Below, piece by piece: positions 1-9,550 of a DNA stretch of 64,000 bases. The position numbers were made by a program, and so were the translations under genes. The notes beneath the pieces were generated by a model. That model made no database searches and was not told the origin of the DNA. It saw nothing but the letters and a program-made list of their open reading frames with translations. Location of the stretch: assembly GCF_024220585.1 (NCBI RefSeq), contig NZ_JAMXKF010000002.1, forward strand, positions 71,392-135,391, written 5' to 3'. This DNA comes from Dyadobacter diqingensis (GTDB lineage Bacteria; Bacteroidota; Bacteroidia; Cytophagales; Spirosomataceae). The first letter of the stretch is position 1. Every line of letters starts with the position of its first letter.

Positions 1-10
1 ACCCGATAGT

Positions 11-50
11 AAAGCCTGGGATCGAATTTTTGATTTCAGGCTTTTGTTTT
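11..50 (+). terminator. Terminator of a gene upstream of the window
   Basis: An 8-bp inverted repeat (AAAGCCTG at 11-18, CAGGCTTT at 37-44) is followed by a T-rich stretch ending at 50. It probably ends a plus-strand gene that lies just outside the window. Confidence 0.55.
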
Positions 51-168
51 ACATTCATAGCCAACAAAACCAAGCGAATATCAAATTGCCGGAACAAGGT
101 GAAATGTCAATATGTTACATCTTTGCGTGCCTAAATTTCGTATATCTTAAAAAATAAAGCTGACGATA

Positions 169-723
169 ATGAAAAATAAACTGATAATGTTGTCTCTGAT
201 AATCTCAGGGTTATGGTTTCAAAGTTGTTATGGTCAAGAACAAAAGACCAAAAGTCCGGTTTACTCGCATACTGACACCAATAAGGTAAATCAGTCGGAC
301 AAGGATTGGAAAAAAGTGCTTTCACCCGAGATTTATGACGTAGCCCGACTGAAAGGAACGGAACGCCCGTTTTCCAGCAAATTTGAAACTTCCAAAGAAA
401 TTGGCACATACTATTGCGCCGTCTGCGGGAACCCGCTTTTTCAAAGCGATACCAAATTTGACAGCGGATGTGGCTGGCCAAGTTTTTACGAGCCGATCAG
501 TAAAACTTCAATTCTTTACCACAAAGACACAAGTCTGGGCATGGTCAGAACGGAGGTAACATGCGGACGCTGTAAATCGCATCTTGGACACGTTTTTGAC
601 GACGGACCTCCTCCAACAGGTTTGCGCTATTGCATCAATGGTGTGGTACTTGATTTTGAAAAAGCCAAAACGGCTGAAAAAAGTTATTCCAAAAAACACA
701 AAAAATCAACAAGCGGTAAATAA
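169..723 (+). CDS. msrB: Peptide-methionine (R)-S-oxide reductase MsrB, exported
   Basis: This enzyme reduces the R-sulfoxide of methionine in oxidised proteins. The 184-residue protein shows the whole MsrB fold: zinc pairs CAVC (C83, C86) and CGRC (C132, C135), the GCGWPSF motif near 100-106, and RYCIN with catalytic C155. Residues 1-20 form a hydrophobic leader ending in Cys20, which suggests an exported protein and perhaps a lipoprotein, although the lipobox (FQSC) is weak. Action in the periplasm is inferred from that leader. No MsrA gene is adjacent. A strong terminator follows at 744-789, so the gene looks monocistronic. Confidence 0.93.
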   Translation: MKNKLIMLSLIISGLWFQSCYGQEQKTKSPVYSHTDTNKVNQSDKDWKKVLSPEIYDVARLKGTERPFSSKFETSKEIGTYYCAVCGNPLFQSDTKFDSGCGWPSFYEPISKTSILYHKDTSLGMVRTEVTCGRCKSHLGHVFDDGPPPTGLRYCINGVVLDFEKAKTAEKSYSKKHKKSTSGK

Positions 724-743
724 CCTGAATCACAGATTCCTTC

Positions 744-789
744 AAACGGCGTTAAATCGGCAGACCTGATTTAACGCCGTTTGTTTTTT
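744..789 (+). terminator. Terminator of msrB
   Basis: A perfect 15-bp stem (744-758 with 768-782) with a 9-nt loop is followed by a T-run (783-789) just downstream of the msrB stop. Confidence 0.85.
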
Positions 790-913
790 CGTTCATACTG
801 TAAGAAACCAAAAAGTTAAAAAGCGTTAAATCCGGCGATCCTGTTAGCTTAGCCACCGACACTCTCCTAATTTTGGGAAATGAAATACTTTCCAAATTAG
901 CCTGACAAACTCC

Positions 914-3316
914 ATGCTCCATAACTACTTCAAAATCGCCTGGCGGAACCTTTTGAAACGTAAATTCTTTTCACTGGTGAGCATTTTTGGTCTTTCTGCC
1001 GGCATGACATTTACCTTCCTGATCGGCAGTTATGTGTGGAGCGAATGGCAGGTTAATGCGACTTTGAAAAACCCCAAAAATCAGTATATCCTTCAAAGCA
1101 AATGGACGGACGAAAATATGGGGATCGAAATTGCGACCCTGGGTCCGCTGGGAAAATCGCTCAAAGAAGATTATCCGAATCTGGTTGCGAATTACTACCG
1201 CTTTGACGGGATAACGGTGGCCGTTTCAAACGGCGATAAACATTTTCGGGAGGATGTCCAGGCCGGAGATTCCACTTTTCTTTCCATGTATGGATTTCCG
1301 TTGCTTTATGGTGATGCCAAAACAGCCTTGCAGCAACCCAATTCGGTAGCGATTACGGAAGAAAAAGCAATTAAATATTTTGGAAAAACGGACGTGCTCG
1401 GTCAGATACTTAACCTGGATAACTTTGTCGGACAAAAACAGGAGTATAAGATTACGGCCGTTCTGAAAACGATTCCCGACAATTCGGTAACTAATCTCTT
1501 GAAATCTCCTGCCAATATTTTCATTCCGCTCGGTAGTCTGAAAGGCCGTCAAAATGCCGAAAGCTGGTCTTTCCCCTACATGATCACCTACCTCGAACTG
1601 AAAGAAGGTATCAAAAAAGAGGATTTGAACAAAGCCATACAGCAGCTTTTAGCGACCAATACCCCGGAAAACATCAGGACAAATCTGAAAGTTTATCTGA
1701 CACCGTTGACCGATTTTTACATGCAGCAGAATAACGGTCTCGCAAGAAAAATGATTTACACCTTATCGGGCGTTGCTCTTTTCATCCTGCTGATGGCCGT
1801 TGTCAATTTTGTCAATATTACCATCGGGAATTCATCCTCACGGATCAAGGAAATCGGTGTCCGCAAGGTGCTTGGCAGTCTTCAAAGCCAGCTCATCAAA
1901 CAATTTCTGGCCGAGTCGGTTATCCTCTCCGCCGTAGCTATGCTGCTCTCAGTTGGTTTCTATGAGCTTTTCCGGCCTTATTTCGCAGATATTCTGGGCA
2001 GACAGATCAGTTCATTTTTTGCTTTGCTCCCCTATTCAATACTTACGGTTATCGCGTTCACAGGAATCATTGCGTTACTGGCCGGCATTTACCCTGCGTT
2101 TATTCTATCCTCACTTCCCGCCATTGAATCAGTGAAAGGAAAACTTCGGTCTGTGAAGGATAACATTCTGTTCCGAAGAGTCCTGATCGTGGCACAATTC
2201 TCCATTGCGTTATTTGTTTTCGCCGCCGCAACTTTAATTTCCAAACAGGTCAGTTATTTTTTCAGCAAAGATCTCGGTTACGACAAAACATCCATCGTAT
2301 CCATAGCCGCCCCGCGCGACTGGACGCCGGAAGGTGTCACAAAAATGGAGTCGGTACGCAATCAAATGGGACGTATTACAGAAGTTTCCCAGGTCAGTTT
2401 GTCCTATGAAATACCGAATGGAAATTTTGGAAATACCAATGGTTTATACAAAACAGGTCAGGATTCCACGCAAGCCGTTTACACGCAGATGCTTTCCACG
2501 GACGAGAAATTTGCAGATACCTATCGACTTAAAGTGCTGGCAGGAAAATTCTTCCATGCAAAAGAAGGGATTTACAAAGCCGACGAAATTGTGATCAACG
2601 AAGCGGCTGTAAAAGCGCTGGGATATCAAAGTCCTCAGGACGCCGTCGGCCAGCAGATACGGATGCATTTCAGTAGTACTCCCCTAATCATCGCGGGAGT
2701 AACACAGGATTTCCACTTCGAGTCCATGCACCAGCAGATCAAGCCACTGGCTTTTCTCCATATCAAAACAGCCAGCGTTTACCGGTATTTGTCTTTCAAA
2801 ATCCCGCCTGGTAATATTGCTACGTCACTTAACAGTATCGAAAAAAAATGGCGCGAGCTGATGCCGGATGCTCCTTTTGAATATGTTTTTATGGACGATA
2901 CGCTTATGAAACTTTACAAATCAGAAATACAACTAAAAAAGGCAGCGGGCATTGCCACAGTCCTCGCCATCATCATTGTGCTGTTGGGAATTCTGGGAAT
3001 GGTATCGCTTAATGTTTCAAAAAGGACCAAAGAACTTGGCATACGGAAAGTTTTGGGTGCTTCGGAGGCGAGCATTGTGATGCTTTTTCTGCAAGAATTT
3101 GCGATCGTTACAGCCGTTGCCCTGGTTATTGCCTTTCCACTGGTGTGGCTGGGACTTACTAAATGGCTGCAAAACTATGCCTACCGTATTGAGATCGGGT
3201 GGGCCAATTTTGCAGCCATAACCATTATTTTTGGATTGATCGTCACCGCGCTCGTCGGTATGATGACTTTCCGGGCTGCGTTAATGAATCCGGTAAAAGC
3301 CATCAGCACGGAGTAG
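914..3316 (+). CDS. FtsX/MacB-type ABC transporter permease
   Basis: An 800-residue inner-membrane protein of the large Bacteroidota FtsX-like permease family, which usually couples to a separate ATPase for export or envelope remodelling. It has a transmembrane segment at about 20-42, a MacB-like periplasmic region, a cluster of membrane segments at about 280-410, a second start of the same plan at about 420-445, and a final FtsX domain at about 675-800. The cytoplasmic motif RIKEIGVRKVLG near 310 recurs as RTKELGIRKVLG near 704, showing the internal duplication. No ATPase gene lies next to it, so the partner must be elsewhere. It converges with the GNAT gene downstream, leaving only a few bases between the stops. 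Confidence 0.88.
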   Translation: MLHNYFKIAWRNLLKRKFFSLVSIFGLSAGMTFTFLIGSYVWSEWQVNATLKNPKNQYILQSKWTDENMGIEIATLGPLGKSLKEDYPNLVANYYRFDGITVAVSNGDKHFREDVQAGDSTFLSMYGFPLLYGDAKTALQQPNSVAITEEKAIKYFGKTDVLGQILNLDNFVGQKQEYKITAVLKTIPDNSVTNLLKSPANIFIPLGSLKGRQNAESWSFPYMITYLELKEGIKKEDLNKAIQQLLATNTPENIRTNLKVYLTPLTDFYMQQNNGLARKMIYTLSGVALFILLMAVVNFVNITIGNSSSRIKEIGVRKVLGSLQSQLIKQFLAESVILSAVAMLLSVGFYELFRPYFADILGRQISSFFALLPYSILTVIAFTGIIALLAGIYPAFILSSLPAIESVKGKLRSVKDNILFRRVLIVAQFSIALFVFAAATLISKQVSYFFSKDLGYDKTSIVSIAAPRDWTPEGVTKMESVRNQMGRITEVSQVSLSYEIPNGNFGNTNGLYKTGQDSTQAVYTQMLSTDEKFADTYRLKVLAGKFFHAKEGIYKADEIVINEAAVKALGYQSPQDAVGQQIRMHFSSTPLIIAGVTQDFHFESMHQQIKPLAFLHIKTASVYRYLSFKIPPGNIATSLNSIEKKWRELMPDAPFEYVFMDDTLMKLYKSEIQLKKAAGIATVLAIIIVLLGILGMVSLNVSKRTKELGIRKVLGASEASIVMLFLQEFAIVTAVALVIAFPLVWLGLTKWLQNYAYRIEIGWANFAAITIIFGLIVTALVGMMTFRAALMNPVKAISTE

Positions 3317-3322
3317 CCCAGC

Positions 3323-3781
3323 TTATTTCCAGACAAACGAATCGATGTGACATTCCATCCGGTACATATCCAAACCCTCGGCCCAAAAGTCTTTGGCAAC
3401 TTCTTTTAGTTCAAAACCAAGTTTTTCATAAAACTTGTACACAAGCTGCGAGGTACGGACCGACACGATTTTGATACCACCCATTTCGCGGATACGTTCA
3501 ATCCGGAATTTCGTGAGCTGGCTGCCCAGCCCTTTCCCCTGGCTTTCCGGATGAATGATATCCCATGAAATCCTGATCGTTTCAGGGTCATCAGACAAAT
3601 TGAGACCACCACAACCCATCACTTTATTTTCCATTTCAACGACATAATAATACTCCAGGCGATTGTCCAGATATTCAATCAAATCCTCCCGTTCCTCCGG
3701 TGCAAAATACTGCGGCGTGTTTAATCTCAACAGTTCCAGAACTCCGGCTTTGTGTTTTTCCTCGTATTTCTTAATCTCCAT
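3323..3781 (-). CDS. GNAT family N-acetyltransferase
   Basis: A 152-residue GCN5-related acetyltransferase. The acetyl-CoA pyrophosphate loop reads SQGKGLGSQL in the middle of the chain and the C-terminal YEKLGF motif is typical of the family. The substrate cannot be told from sequence. Only 13 bases separate it from the upstream GNAT gene (3795-4235), so the two are probably co-transcribed, though they do not look like recent duplicates. Confidence 0.85.
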   Translation of the reverse strand: MEIKKYEEKHKAGVLELLRLNTPQYFAPEEREDLIEYLDNRLEYYYVVEMENKVMGCGGLNLSDDPETIRISWDIIHPESQGKGLGSQLTKFRIERIREMGGIKIVSVRTSQLVYKFYEKLGFELKEVAKDFWAEGLDMYRMECHIDSFVWK

Positions 3782-3794
3782 GTGATATTAATAA

Positions 3795-4235
3795 TTATTG
3801 CAGTTTCATGGCCAGAATTGGAAAAGGCTTGCCCAGACCATCTGTTTCCGAACGATCTGTTACGTCAAAACCCATATGCCTGTAAAAGTCCACGGCCTTG
3901 GGATTTTGTTCATTCACATCAACCCGGGTCACCCCTTTCTCGCTGATTGCGAATTGCAGCAAAAACTTGCCGATTCCTTTCCCAAAAGAATACGGATGTA
4001 CAAACAGCATTTCAACCTTATCTTCGGCCAGCCCGATAAAGCCGGTTATTTTATCCTGCTCATCCCGAACGCAGTATAAATCGACGGCGTCAAGGTATTC
4101 ATGCAGGATAAGCGGTTTAAAAAACTGAATATCTGCCTCGCCAAGAAAATCATGACTGGCTCGAACCGATGCCTCCCAAAGTTCAGTAATCTGAAAATAG
4201 TCTTCCCTGGATGGTGAATCAATAAAAAGTGACAT
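3795..4235 (-). CDS. GNAT family N-acetyltransferase
   Basis: A 146-residue acetyltransferase, first gene of a two-gene GNAT unit. It carries HPYSFGKGIGKFLL as the acetyl-CoA binding loop and YRHMGF near the C-terminus. It resembles small-molecule or protein N-acetyltransferases of the YafP type, but the acceptor is unknown. Confidence 0.83.
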   Translation of the reverse strand: MSLFIDSPSREDYFQITELWEASVRASHDFLGEADIQFFKPLILHEYLDAVDLYCVRDEQDKITGFIGLAEDKVEMLFVHPYSFGKGIGKFLLQFAISEKGVTRVDVNEQNPKAVDFYRHMGFDVTDRSETDGLGKPFPILAMKLQ

Positions 4236-4340
4236 GCTAAAAGTACGCTTCGTTAATCTGCAATATAATATTTCGTGTCGTATTTAGCTCATTCAGGCAC
4301 AATAACCGTTAATAATCACTAGCCGAATGACGGCTCCCCA

Positions 4341-5216
4341 TTATCTGGAATGAAGAAACTGATACAACGACGCAAGCTCTTTATCTTCGTATTGAGCGGT
4401 CATCTGCCAGGGCATGTCATCATTTTTCATCTGATGGCCATCCGGCGTTTTTCCGCTTCGCAGGGTTTGTAAAAACTGTTGCTGCGTCCACTTGCCAGGG
4501 TTTCCGCTTGATGTAATATCCGGCACGGGTGGAAGTCCGGGAGCCAATGGGTCACCTCCCTTAAAGTCTGCGCGATGACAACCACTGCATGACACAGCGA
4601 GGTATTCTCCTAGTTTTATTCCTTCTACGGTATCGGCTCTTGCTACCATCGGTTTCGCATGATCAATTTTTTCAACCGAAAACAGTGGCATTTTATCAAA
4701 GTAACTCATCACATTGGCCACCGGCCCGAGGTTGATCGGAGGCAGCTCATGATCCACATCAGGAACCGTCTGGCAGTAAGCGATAATGGCGGCCATATCC
4801 TGCTCAGACAGTAGTGTTGTTTCGTGCGAGGGCATAAAGATCAGTGGCTGTCCGCTTTTATCAATGCCGTGACGAAGTGCCTTTATCCAGTCTGTGGCGC
4901 TGTAATCCGACGGCAGACCTCCTTTTCCACCCGTCAGATTGCTGGCTGAAAGTCGTCCGACGGCGCCGTCGTCCATCATGATCCTGCCTGAAAGGTCCTT
5001 GCTGTGGCAATCCTGACAGCCCTTAATCGCCACGAGATGTTTTCCCCGCGCTAGCGTTACGCTGTCCGATTTTATGTCTAAAACCTCGTTGTCAAAATTG
5101 TATTGTCGGACTGTCCTGTTTTTTATGTTCATGGCAATCAGACCATAACCTGCGCCTAGCAAAGCGATTACCGATAGCAGCGTTATCCCTGCCCATTTTA
5201 ATATTTTTATGATCAT
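4341..5216 (-). CDS. Diheme c-type cytochrome
   Basis: A membrane-anchored or periplasmic electron carrier. From the ATG at 5216 the protein starts MIIKILKWAG and has one N-terminal membrane segment followed by two cytochrome c domains, each with a CxxCH heme site (CQDCH near residue 66, CSGCH near residue 210). I chose 5216 because the frame further upstream opens only with TTG. It follows the YceI-like gene by about 50 bases on the same strand and both probably share the promoter region next to the AraC regulator. The electron partner is not evident. Confidence 0.85.
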   Translation of the reverse strand: MIIKILKWAGITLLSVIALLGAGYGLIAMNIKNRTVRQYNFDNEVLDIKSDSVTLARGKHLVAIKGCQDCHSKDLSGRIMMDDGAVGRLSASNLTGGKGGLPSDYSATDWIKALRHGIDKSGQPLIFMPSHETTLLSEQDMAAIIAYCQTVPDVDHELPPINLGPVANVMSYFDKMPLFSVEKIDHAKPMVARADTVEGIKLGEYLAVSCSGCHRADFKGGDPLAPGLPPVPDITSSGNPGKWTQQQFLQTLRSGKTPDGHQMKNDDMPWQMTAQYEDKELASLYQFLHSR

Positions 5217-5269
5217 GGCTAATGATATTTTAAAAATTGTCTGACCTTGGCGGGCAGACAATTCCGTTC

Positions 5270-5890
5270 TTATTTTTTCTCCCCCGATAATTGCAAATGA
5301 ATTTCAACCATCGGCTCAATATAATTTTCCGGCGCCAGATCAGGAGCCGTCGCGAAAGTTATCCCCCATTTTGTCCGGTCAAATTTGACATTTCCTTCTA
5401 CCGATAAAAGATTTCCGGCAATCACAATTTTAGCAGGAAAAGATACCGGATTAGTTTTTCCAAGGATCGTTAAATTACCGTTAACCAGATAGTTTGCTCC
5501 TGCAACATCACCTTCCTTCGCCCCCGAATACGGCTTAACGTCGGTAATGTTATAGGTCACATCCGGGTGTAGCGCCATGTTGAAAAAATCAGGGCTTTGA
5601 AGATGGTGTACCAGCTGTTCCTTCACCTGTTCGGTCGGCAGGTTAAGGTTGATAATGGATGAAACCGGAATGGTAAACGAACCGCTCTTTACACGCCCAT
5701 CCTGCACGGTGATGTCGTCACTCTCAACAGCAATGGTACCGTTATTAAAATAACCGGTTTTCAGGAATCCTTTCCACTCAGCCACCGACTGCGGGTTAAG
5801 GGTAAATTTTGTTGATGAAGCAAGATCGTGATCGGTACAATTCCATAAAAATGCCGGAACGGCTGCTAATAGCAAAAGTTTCTTTTTCAT
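5270..5890 (-). CDS. YceI-like lipid-binding lipoprotein
   Basis: A 206-residue exported protein with a signal peptide and lipobox-like end (FLWNC, Cys17) and a YceI-like beta-barrel domain over most of the rest. YceI proteins bind isoprenoid or other long lipids in the periplasm. The tract near the middle (MALHPDVTYNITDV) and the late KFDRTKWGI motif are typical. It is the first gene of the YceI-cytochrome unit, and pairing of YceI proteins with cytochromes is common, which suggests a lipid-quinone or redox role (inference). Confidence 0.82.
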   Translation of the reverse strand: MKKKLLLLAAVPAFLWNCTDHDLASSTKFTLNPQSVAEWKGFLKTGYFNNGTIAVESDDITVQDGRVKSGSFTIPVSSIINLNLPTEQVKEQLVHHLQSPDFFNMALHPDVTYNITDVKPYSGAKEGDVAGANYLVNGNLTILGKTNPVSFPAKIVIAGNLLSVEGNVKFDRTKWGITFATAPDLAPENYIEPMVEIHLQLSGEKK

Positions 5891-5953
5891 GACTAATAGA
5901 TTGATTTGTGATTTTTACTGCTGCAAAAATGATCATTCAAAATCACTTCAACC

Positions 5954-5987
5954 TACGCCAAATGGAATACGGGATACGCAAAACGGA
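5954..5987. promoter_or_regulatory. Tandem 13-bp direct repeats, likely AraC operator
   Basis: TACGCCAAATGGA (5954-5966) and TACGCAAAACGGA (5975-5987) match at 11 of 13 positions and start exactly 21 bases apart, two helical turns. They lie 64-97 bases upstream of the YceI start and between it and the divergent AraC gene. Same-face direct half-sites are the usual AraC-family arrangement. Confidence 0.45.
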
Positions 5988-6077
5988 TTTTTTCAAAACG
6001 CTTAAACCTGATGGTACCGGTTAATAACTATTAAGCTTTTTACCGCCAGATCTGCCGCCCCGGATGAATCAAAACCC

Positions 6078-6085
6078 TACTTTTG
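6078..6085 (+). promoter_or_regulatory. Candidate -7 element of the AraC gene
   Basis: TACTTTTG matches the Bacteroidota -7 consensus TAnnTTTG and sits about 50 bases before the AraC start. I see no TTG at the expected -33 spacing, so it may depend on an activator. Confidence 0.4.
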
Positions 6086-6134
6086 CTACCAGAATTTCAT
6101 TCTGTTTGGGAAAAAGTAGAAATCAAAAATTGTT

Positions 6135-7139
6135 ATGGCATTTGTAATTAATGCTGCGGACATTATTAGTTTCGAGGCGTTGCCGGCTCCGAAATCGGTA
6201 ACGGACAGTATTCCTGTCAAGCCAGTAACCGCTCCGGGTTATTTTCATCCCTCGGTTGGACGGATCAATTTCGCGCACATCGCAACACCTTATATGCAGG
6301 TGACTGACATGCGGTTTGAAATGCATAATGACTCCGAACTTCGCGATGTTGACTCAACCGACACCATCAATATCAACTTTTTCATGAAAGGCAGGTTGGA
6401 CACCTGTTTCTCAGGCCTGAGTCATGAATTAAACATGCGTCCGAATTATCACAATCTGGTGTATTCTCCCGAAGGAAAAGACGTAAGCAGAATAGCGGCA
6501 AATCAGGAAGTTGAAATGCTGCATATCAGCTTGCAGAGGGACTTTTTTCTTTCTTGCCTGGATATTTCAGATACGTGGAGCGACCGCGTTATTGATGATC
6601 TGCAACATAACAGACCCTTTTCAGGAAACCGGAATAATCCTGAAACCACGCCATACATGCTTCGTCTGATCGACTCTATCAGAAATACGAATGAAACCGG
6701 GCCGATGCGAAATCTGCTTTTACAGTCAAGGATTCTGGAATTACTCGCGCTGCAAATGGAGCAGTTTCGCAGGACAGTTTCAGTGCATGAAGAAATTCGT
6801 GCGGACGAAGCCGAAAAACTTCATCTGCTTAAAAATTATCTGGATACCAATTTCCTTGCAGATCTTAACCTGACGCAGCTAAGCCGGATTTGTCTGCTTA
6901 ACGAATTTAAAGTCAAGAAGGGCTTTAAGTTATTGTTCAATACCACCGTTTTCAACTATTTACGCAAACTACGGATGGAATATGCCGGTAATTTACTGGC
7001 TAATTGCACCCTTTCAGTAGATGAAATAGCCAGCATCCTGAACTACGAACATTCCCAGCATTTCTCCATCGCTTTTAAAAAATATATGGGTGTCAGCCCT
7101 TCGGCTTATCAGAACAAAGGCAGACCGGTGACAATATAA
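6135..7139 (+). CDS. AraC family transcriptional regulator
   Basis: A 334-residue one-component regulator. The C-terminal hundred residues form the double helix-turn-helix AraC DNA-binding domain (LTQLSRICLLNEFKVKKGFK for the first unit, VDEIASILNYEHSQHFSIAF for the second, ending GVSPSAYQ). The first 220 residues are a ligand-sensing region I do not recognise. It is divergent from the YceI-cytochrome genes, and tandem repeats in the gap suggest that it controls them. Confidence 0.9.
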   Translation: MAFVINAADIISFEALPAPKSVTDSIPVKPVTAPGYFHPSVGRINFAHIATPYMQVTDMRFEMHNDSELRDVDSTDTININFFMKGRLDTCFSGLSHELNMRPNYHNLVYSPEGKDVSRIAANQEVEMLHISLQRDFFLSCLDISDTWSDRVIDDLQHNRPFSGNRNNPETTPYMLRLIDSIRNTNETGPMRNLLLQSRILELLALQMEQFRRTVSVHEEIRADEAEKLHLLKNYLDTNFLADLNLTQLSRICLLNEFKVKKGFKLLFNTTVFNYLRKLRMEYAGNLLANCTLSVDEIASILNYEHSQHFSIAFKKYMGVSPSAYQNKGRPVTI

Positions 7140-7283
7140 CCCCGAAAACACCGATATATCTAACTGACAACTAGCCCATTAAATAAATTAACCTGGACAT
7201 TCATTTCCGGTTTCTGTAAATTGGATTATCAATTCAGCTTCCATCAGCAGCTGAATTAATCAATCCTGTAAATTTTCCCGGTT

Positions 7284-7844
7284 ATGAAACGAAGGATATT
7301 CATTCAATCCGCATGGTTGGCGGTTCCATGGGCCTCATCCGAGCCTAGCGACCAACAAACAGATGACAAAAAGCCATTTGCTGTAAAGAAAGGCGAGGGA
7401 AGATATCACGGGCACATTCAGTTGAAAGGCGTCAACTCAAATGTGCAGGATGTGAAGGTTTCCGGAAGAGATACCAACGGTCAACTCGCCATTTTTGAAC
7501 AGACAGGTCTTTCGCCGAGGCGTGGAGTTCCCCTGCATATCCATCCTGATCAGGACGAAATATTTCAGGTACTGGAAGGCGAATATCATTTCCAGGTAGG
7601 CCAGGAAAAGTTTCAGCTTAAAGCGGGTGAAACCATTTTTTTGCCCCGAAAAGTCGCCCACGCCTGGATTCAGGTAAGTGAACAAGCGAAAATGAGCGTT
7701 ATCGTACAGCCAGCCGGAAAGCTTGAAGATTTTTTCGTTTATATGGCTGCATTGGCAAAAGAGCCAACCAAAGAAGAACTGGCGGCAATTTTTGCCAGGC
7801 ATGACATGCAAATTGTAGGGCCTCCTATGAAACCCGAAAACTAA
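7284..7844 (+). CDS. Exported cupin-domain protein
   Basis: A 186-residue protein with a single cupin beta-barrel. The metal ligands are visible: H85 and H87 in HIHPDQDEIF, E92, and H126 in KVAHAW. The N-terminus MKRRIFIQSAW looks like a short twin-arginine signal, so export in folded, metal-loaded form is plausible. No substrate can be assigned; related proteins are dioxygenases or isomerases. It follows the AraC gene by 144 bases on the same strand and converges with the DUF1772 gene. Confidence 0.8.
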   Translation: MKRRIFIQSAWLAVPWASSEPSDQQTDDKKPFAVKKGEGRYHGHIQLKGVNSNVQDVKVSGRDTNGQLAIFEQTGLSPRRGVPLHIHPDQDEIFQVLEGEYHFQVGQEKFQLKAGETIFLPRKVAHAWIQVSEQAKMSVIVQPAGKLEDFFVYMAALAKEPTKEELAAIFARHDMQIVGPPMKPEN

Positions 7845-7897
7845 GACTGCCTGTCCTTCCCCTCTGGAATTTCATATTCAAAACCGTGAAAATGAAT

Positions 7898-8398
7898 CTA
7901 TTCTGCACTCCTGTCCAGACAAGCCAGAATAACCAGTAAAAGCGAGATAACCCCGGCAACCGTACGTATCGTATGAAAGCGGTTCCATGGCAGTTCAAAA
8001 TCTGCCCTTTGTTTAGCGATGACCTCTACCGAAGCCGATTGCAGATCAAATTGGGCCAGGGTTTCATTCAAAGGAACATTTCCCGTTACGGTAACACCAA
8101 AAGTACCTATTACATAAACCAAGGTTGCTACGAGTAAAAACCAAAAGCGCGTGGACACGCCGTGCTGGTATTGCAAAAAAGCACTAATTGGCAAAAGGAG
8201 TAATGTCCCCATAAAACTGAAAAGGAAAACCGGGTTAATAATCGCCACGTTGATGGACTTCATCGCGGCAATGTATTCCCTGTCGCCAAGTTGTGCCAGA
8301 CCAGGATTTACCGAGCAGGAGTAGGCGTAAAAAAGACCGGCGATTAAAGCCGTGGTCAGGGCGGTGGTCATTAAAACTAAATTGGAAATTGACGTCAT
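7898..8398 (-). CDS. DUF1772 (anthrone oxygenase-like) membrane protein
   Basis: A 166-residue protein with four predicted membrane segments. The family signature region (GLFYAYSCSVNPGL near the N-terminus and LPWNRFHTIRT late in the chain) fits DUF1772, whose members are often called anthrone oxygenases. I start it at the ATG at 8398, since the longer open frame adds a Cys-rich stretch with no family match. The gene is the last of a minus-strand set with the outer-membrane-like and DoxX-like genes. Confidence 0.8.
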   Translation of the reverse strand: MTSISNLVLMTTALTTALIAGLFYAYSCSVNPGLAQLGDREYIAAMKSINVAIINPVFLFSFMGTLLLLPISAFLQYQHGVSTRFWFLLVATLVYVIGTFGVTVTGNVPLNETLAQFDLQSASVEVIAKQRADFELPWNRFHTIRTVAGVISLLLVILACLDRSAE

Positions 8399-8558
8399 GG
8401 CCTTAAAGGTTTTAAATTCGGTTACAAAAATGCATAGATGGACCGGCAAAAAATAGAATAAATCCGACAGCAAAAAAGAGTTAAGGCAGCACCTCAACTC
8501 TTGATCATTATCGACACTGAACACTTGATTTCTGAATTTTCACATACGACTATCAATT

Positions 8559-9545
8559 TTACTTTTCGAACGGGCTGAACGAAATACCAATGTTGAAATA
8601 ACCGGTTGGATCCTGAGTGGTTTTAAAAGAATAATCGCCCGCCGGCTGGTTTTTTGCAGTTCCCCGGGAGGCAATCACATGGGTTAAACCAGCTTTAAAA
8701 GTTGTAACAATGTTTTTCCCCAGATTATGCTCATAAACGATCCCGGATTTCAGCTCAAACTGGCGATAGTCATAAGTTTTGATAAAATCCGGGTTGTTAA
8801 GGTTTACATACAAAACTTCGGTTTCCAGCTCGCTGCCAAGCGATAACCGGCTATTGGGAAACAAAGTCCTTCGCAGGAACAAACGCTGCGGAAGTGTTAC
8901 ATCAATTGTCCAGCGCGGATCTTTGAATTTTTGCTGATAGGAGAAAATCGGCAAAACCGGGTAAAGCGAGGAAATATCAGCGAAGCCGGTCAGACCCGCC
9001 GTAATTGTCGTATTTTCAGTTCTTTTAAAAATCATCGTCGCAGAAACAATCCCTTTCACCCGGCCCATGCTTTTGTCGGTCGCGTCGGCAATTATCGACG
9101 CGTTGTATATCACCGGTTTATTAAAAAGGGAGGAAAAGCGCGTGACATTAATGGCGGTTGTTACCAGATGAAATTCCATTTTATCTTCTACCGAATTGGC
9201 CAAAGGCAAACCAGAATTTTCTCCGAAATTATTAAACTCAAACAGTTCATATTTATACCGCAACGAAGTAAAAACCTGCCAGTTTTTACTTTTATATATT
9301 GGAATATTAACCCCGGCTTTGAGGCGGTAATGATTTGAAATTTCTCCGCTGTTCAGATTCCCCGACCTGACCTCCGGCGTGTAGTGTTTGGGAGCGAACT
9401 GCTCAGCCTGTAACTCAAAATTTTTTCTAAGTGGGAATTTATCGGTCTTCAAAGCGGATACGGCCTGTTTCACCGGTTGGCGTGTCTGGGCCTCTGCTTC
9501 GCCGCACAGGCAAAACAACACAGGCAAGAAAAGGGTCTTTTTCAT
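8559..9545 (-). CDS. Putative outer-membrane beta-barrel protein
   Basis: A 328-residue protein with a clear signal peptide (MKKTLFLPVLFCL to about AEAQ) and long alternating strands ending in FNIGISFSPFEK, as in a beta-barrel with a terminal aromatic. It resembles DUF6268-type proteins of Bacteroidota, but I am not certain of the family. The downstream neighbour of the DoxX-like gene (5-base gap), so part of the set facing the HxlR regulator. Confidence 0.6.
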   Translation of the reverse strand: MKKTLFLPVLFCLCGEAEAQTRQPVKQAVSALKTDKFPLRKNFELQAEQFAPKHYTPEVRSGNLNSGEISNHYRLKAGVNIPIYKSKNWQVFTSLRYKYELFEFNNFGENSGLPLANSVEDKMEFHLVTTAINVTRFSSLFNKPVIYNASIIADATDKSMGRVKGIVSATMIFKRTENTTITAGLTGFADISSLYPVLPIFSYQQKFKDPRWTIDVTLPQRLFLRRTLFPNSRLSLGSELETEVLYVNLNNPDFIKTYDYRQFELKSGIVYEHNLGKNIVTTFKAGLTHVIASRGTAKNQPAGDYSFKTTQDPTGYFNIGISFSPFEK

Positions 9546-9550
9546 AGAAT

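Noticed and set aside
790-880. Partial echo of the msrB terminator (GCGTTAAATC repeated near 822)
   Set aside because: Only about ten bases match and no second hairpin forms; chance similarity is likely.
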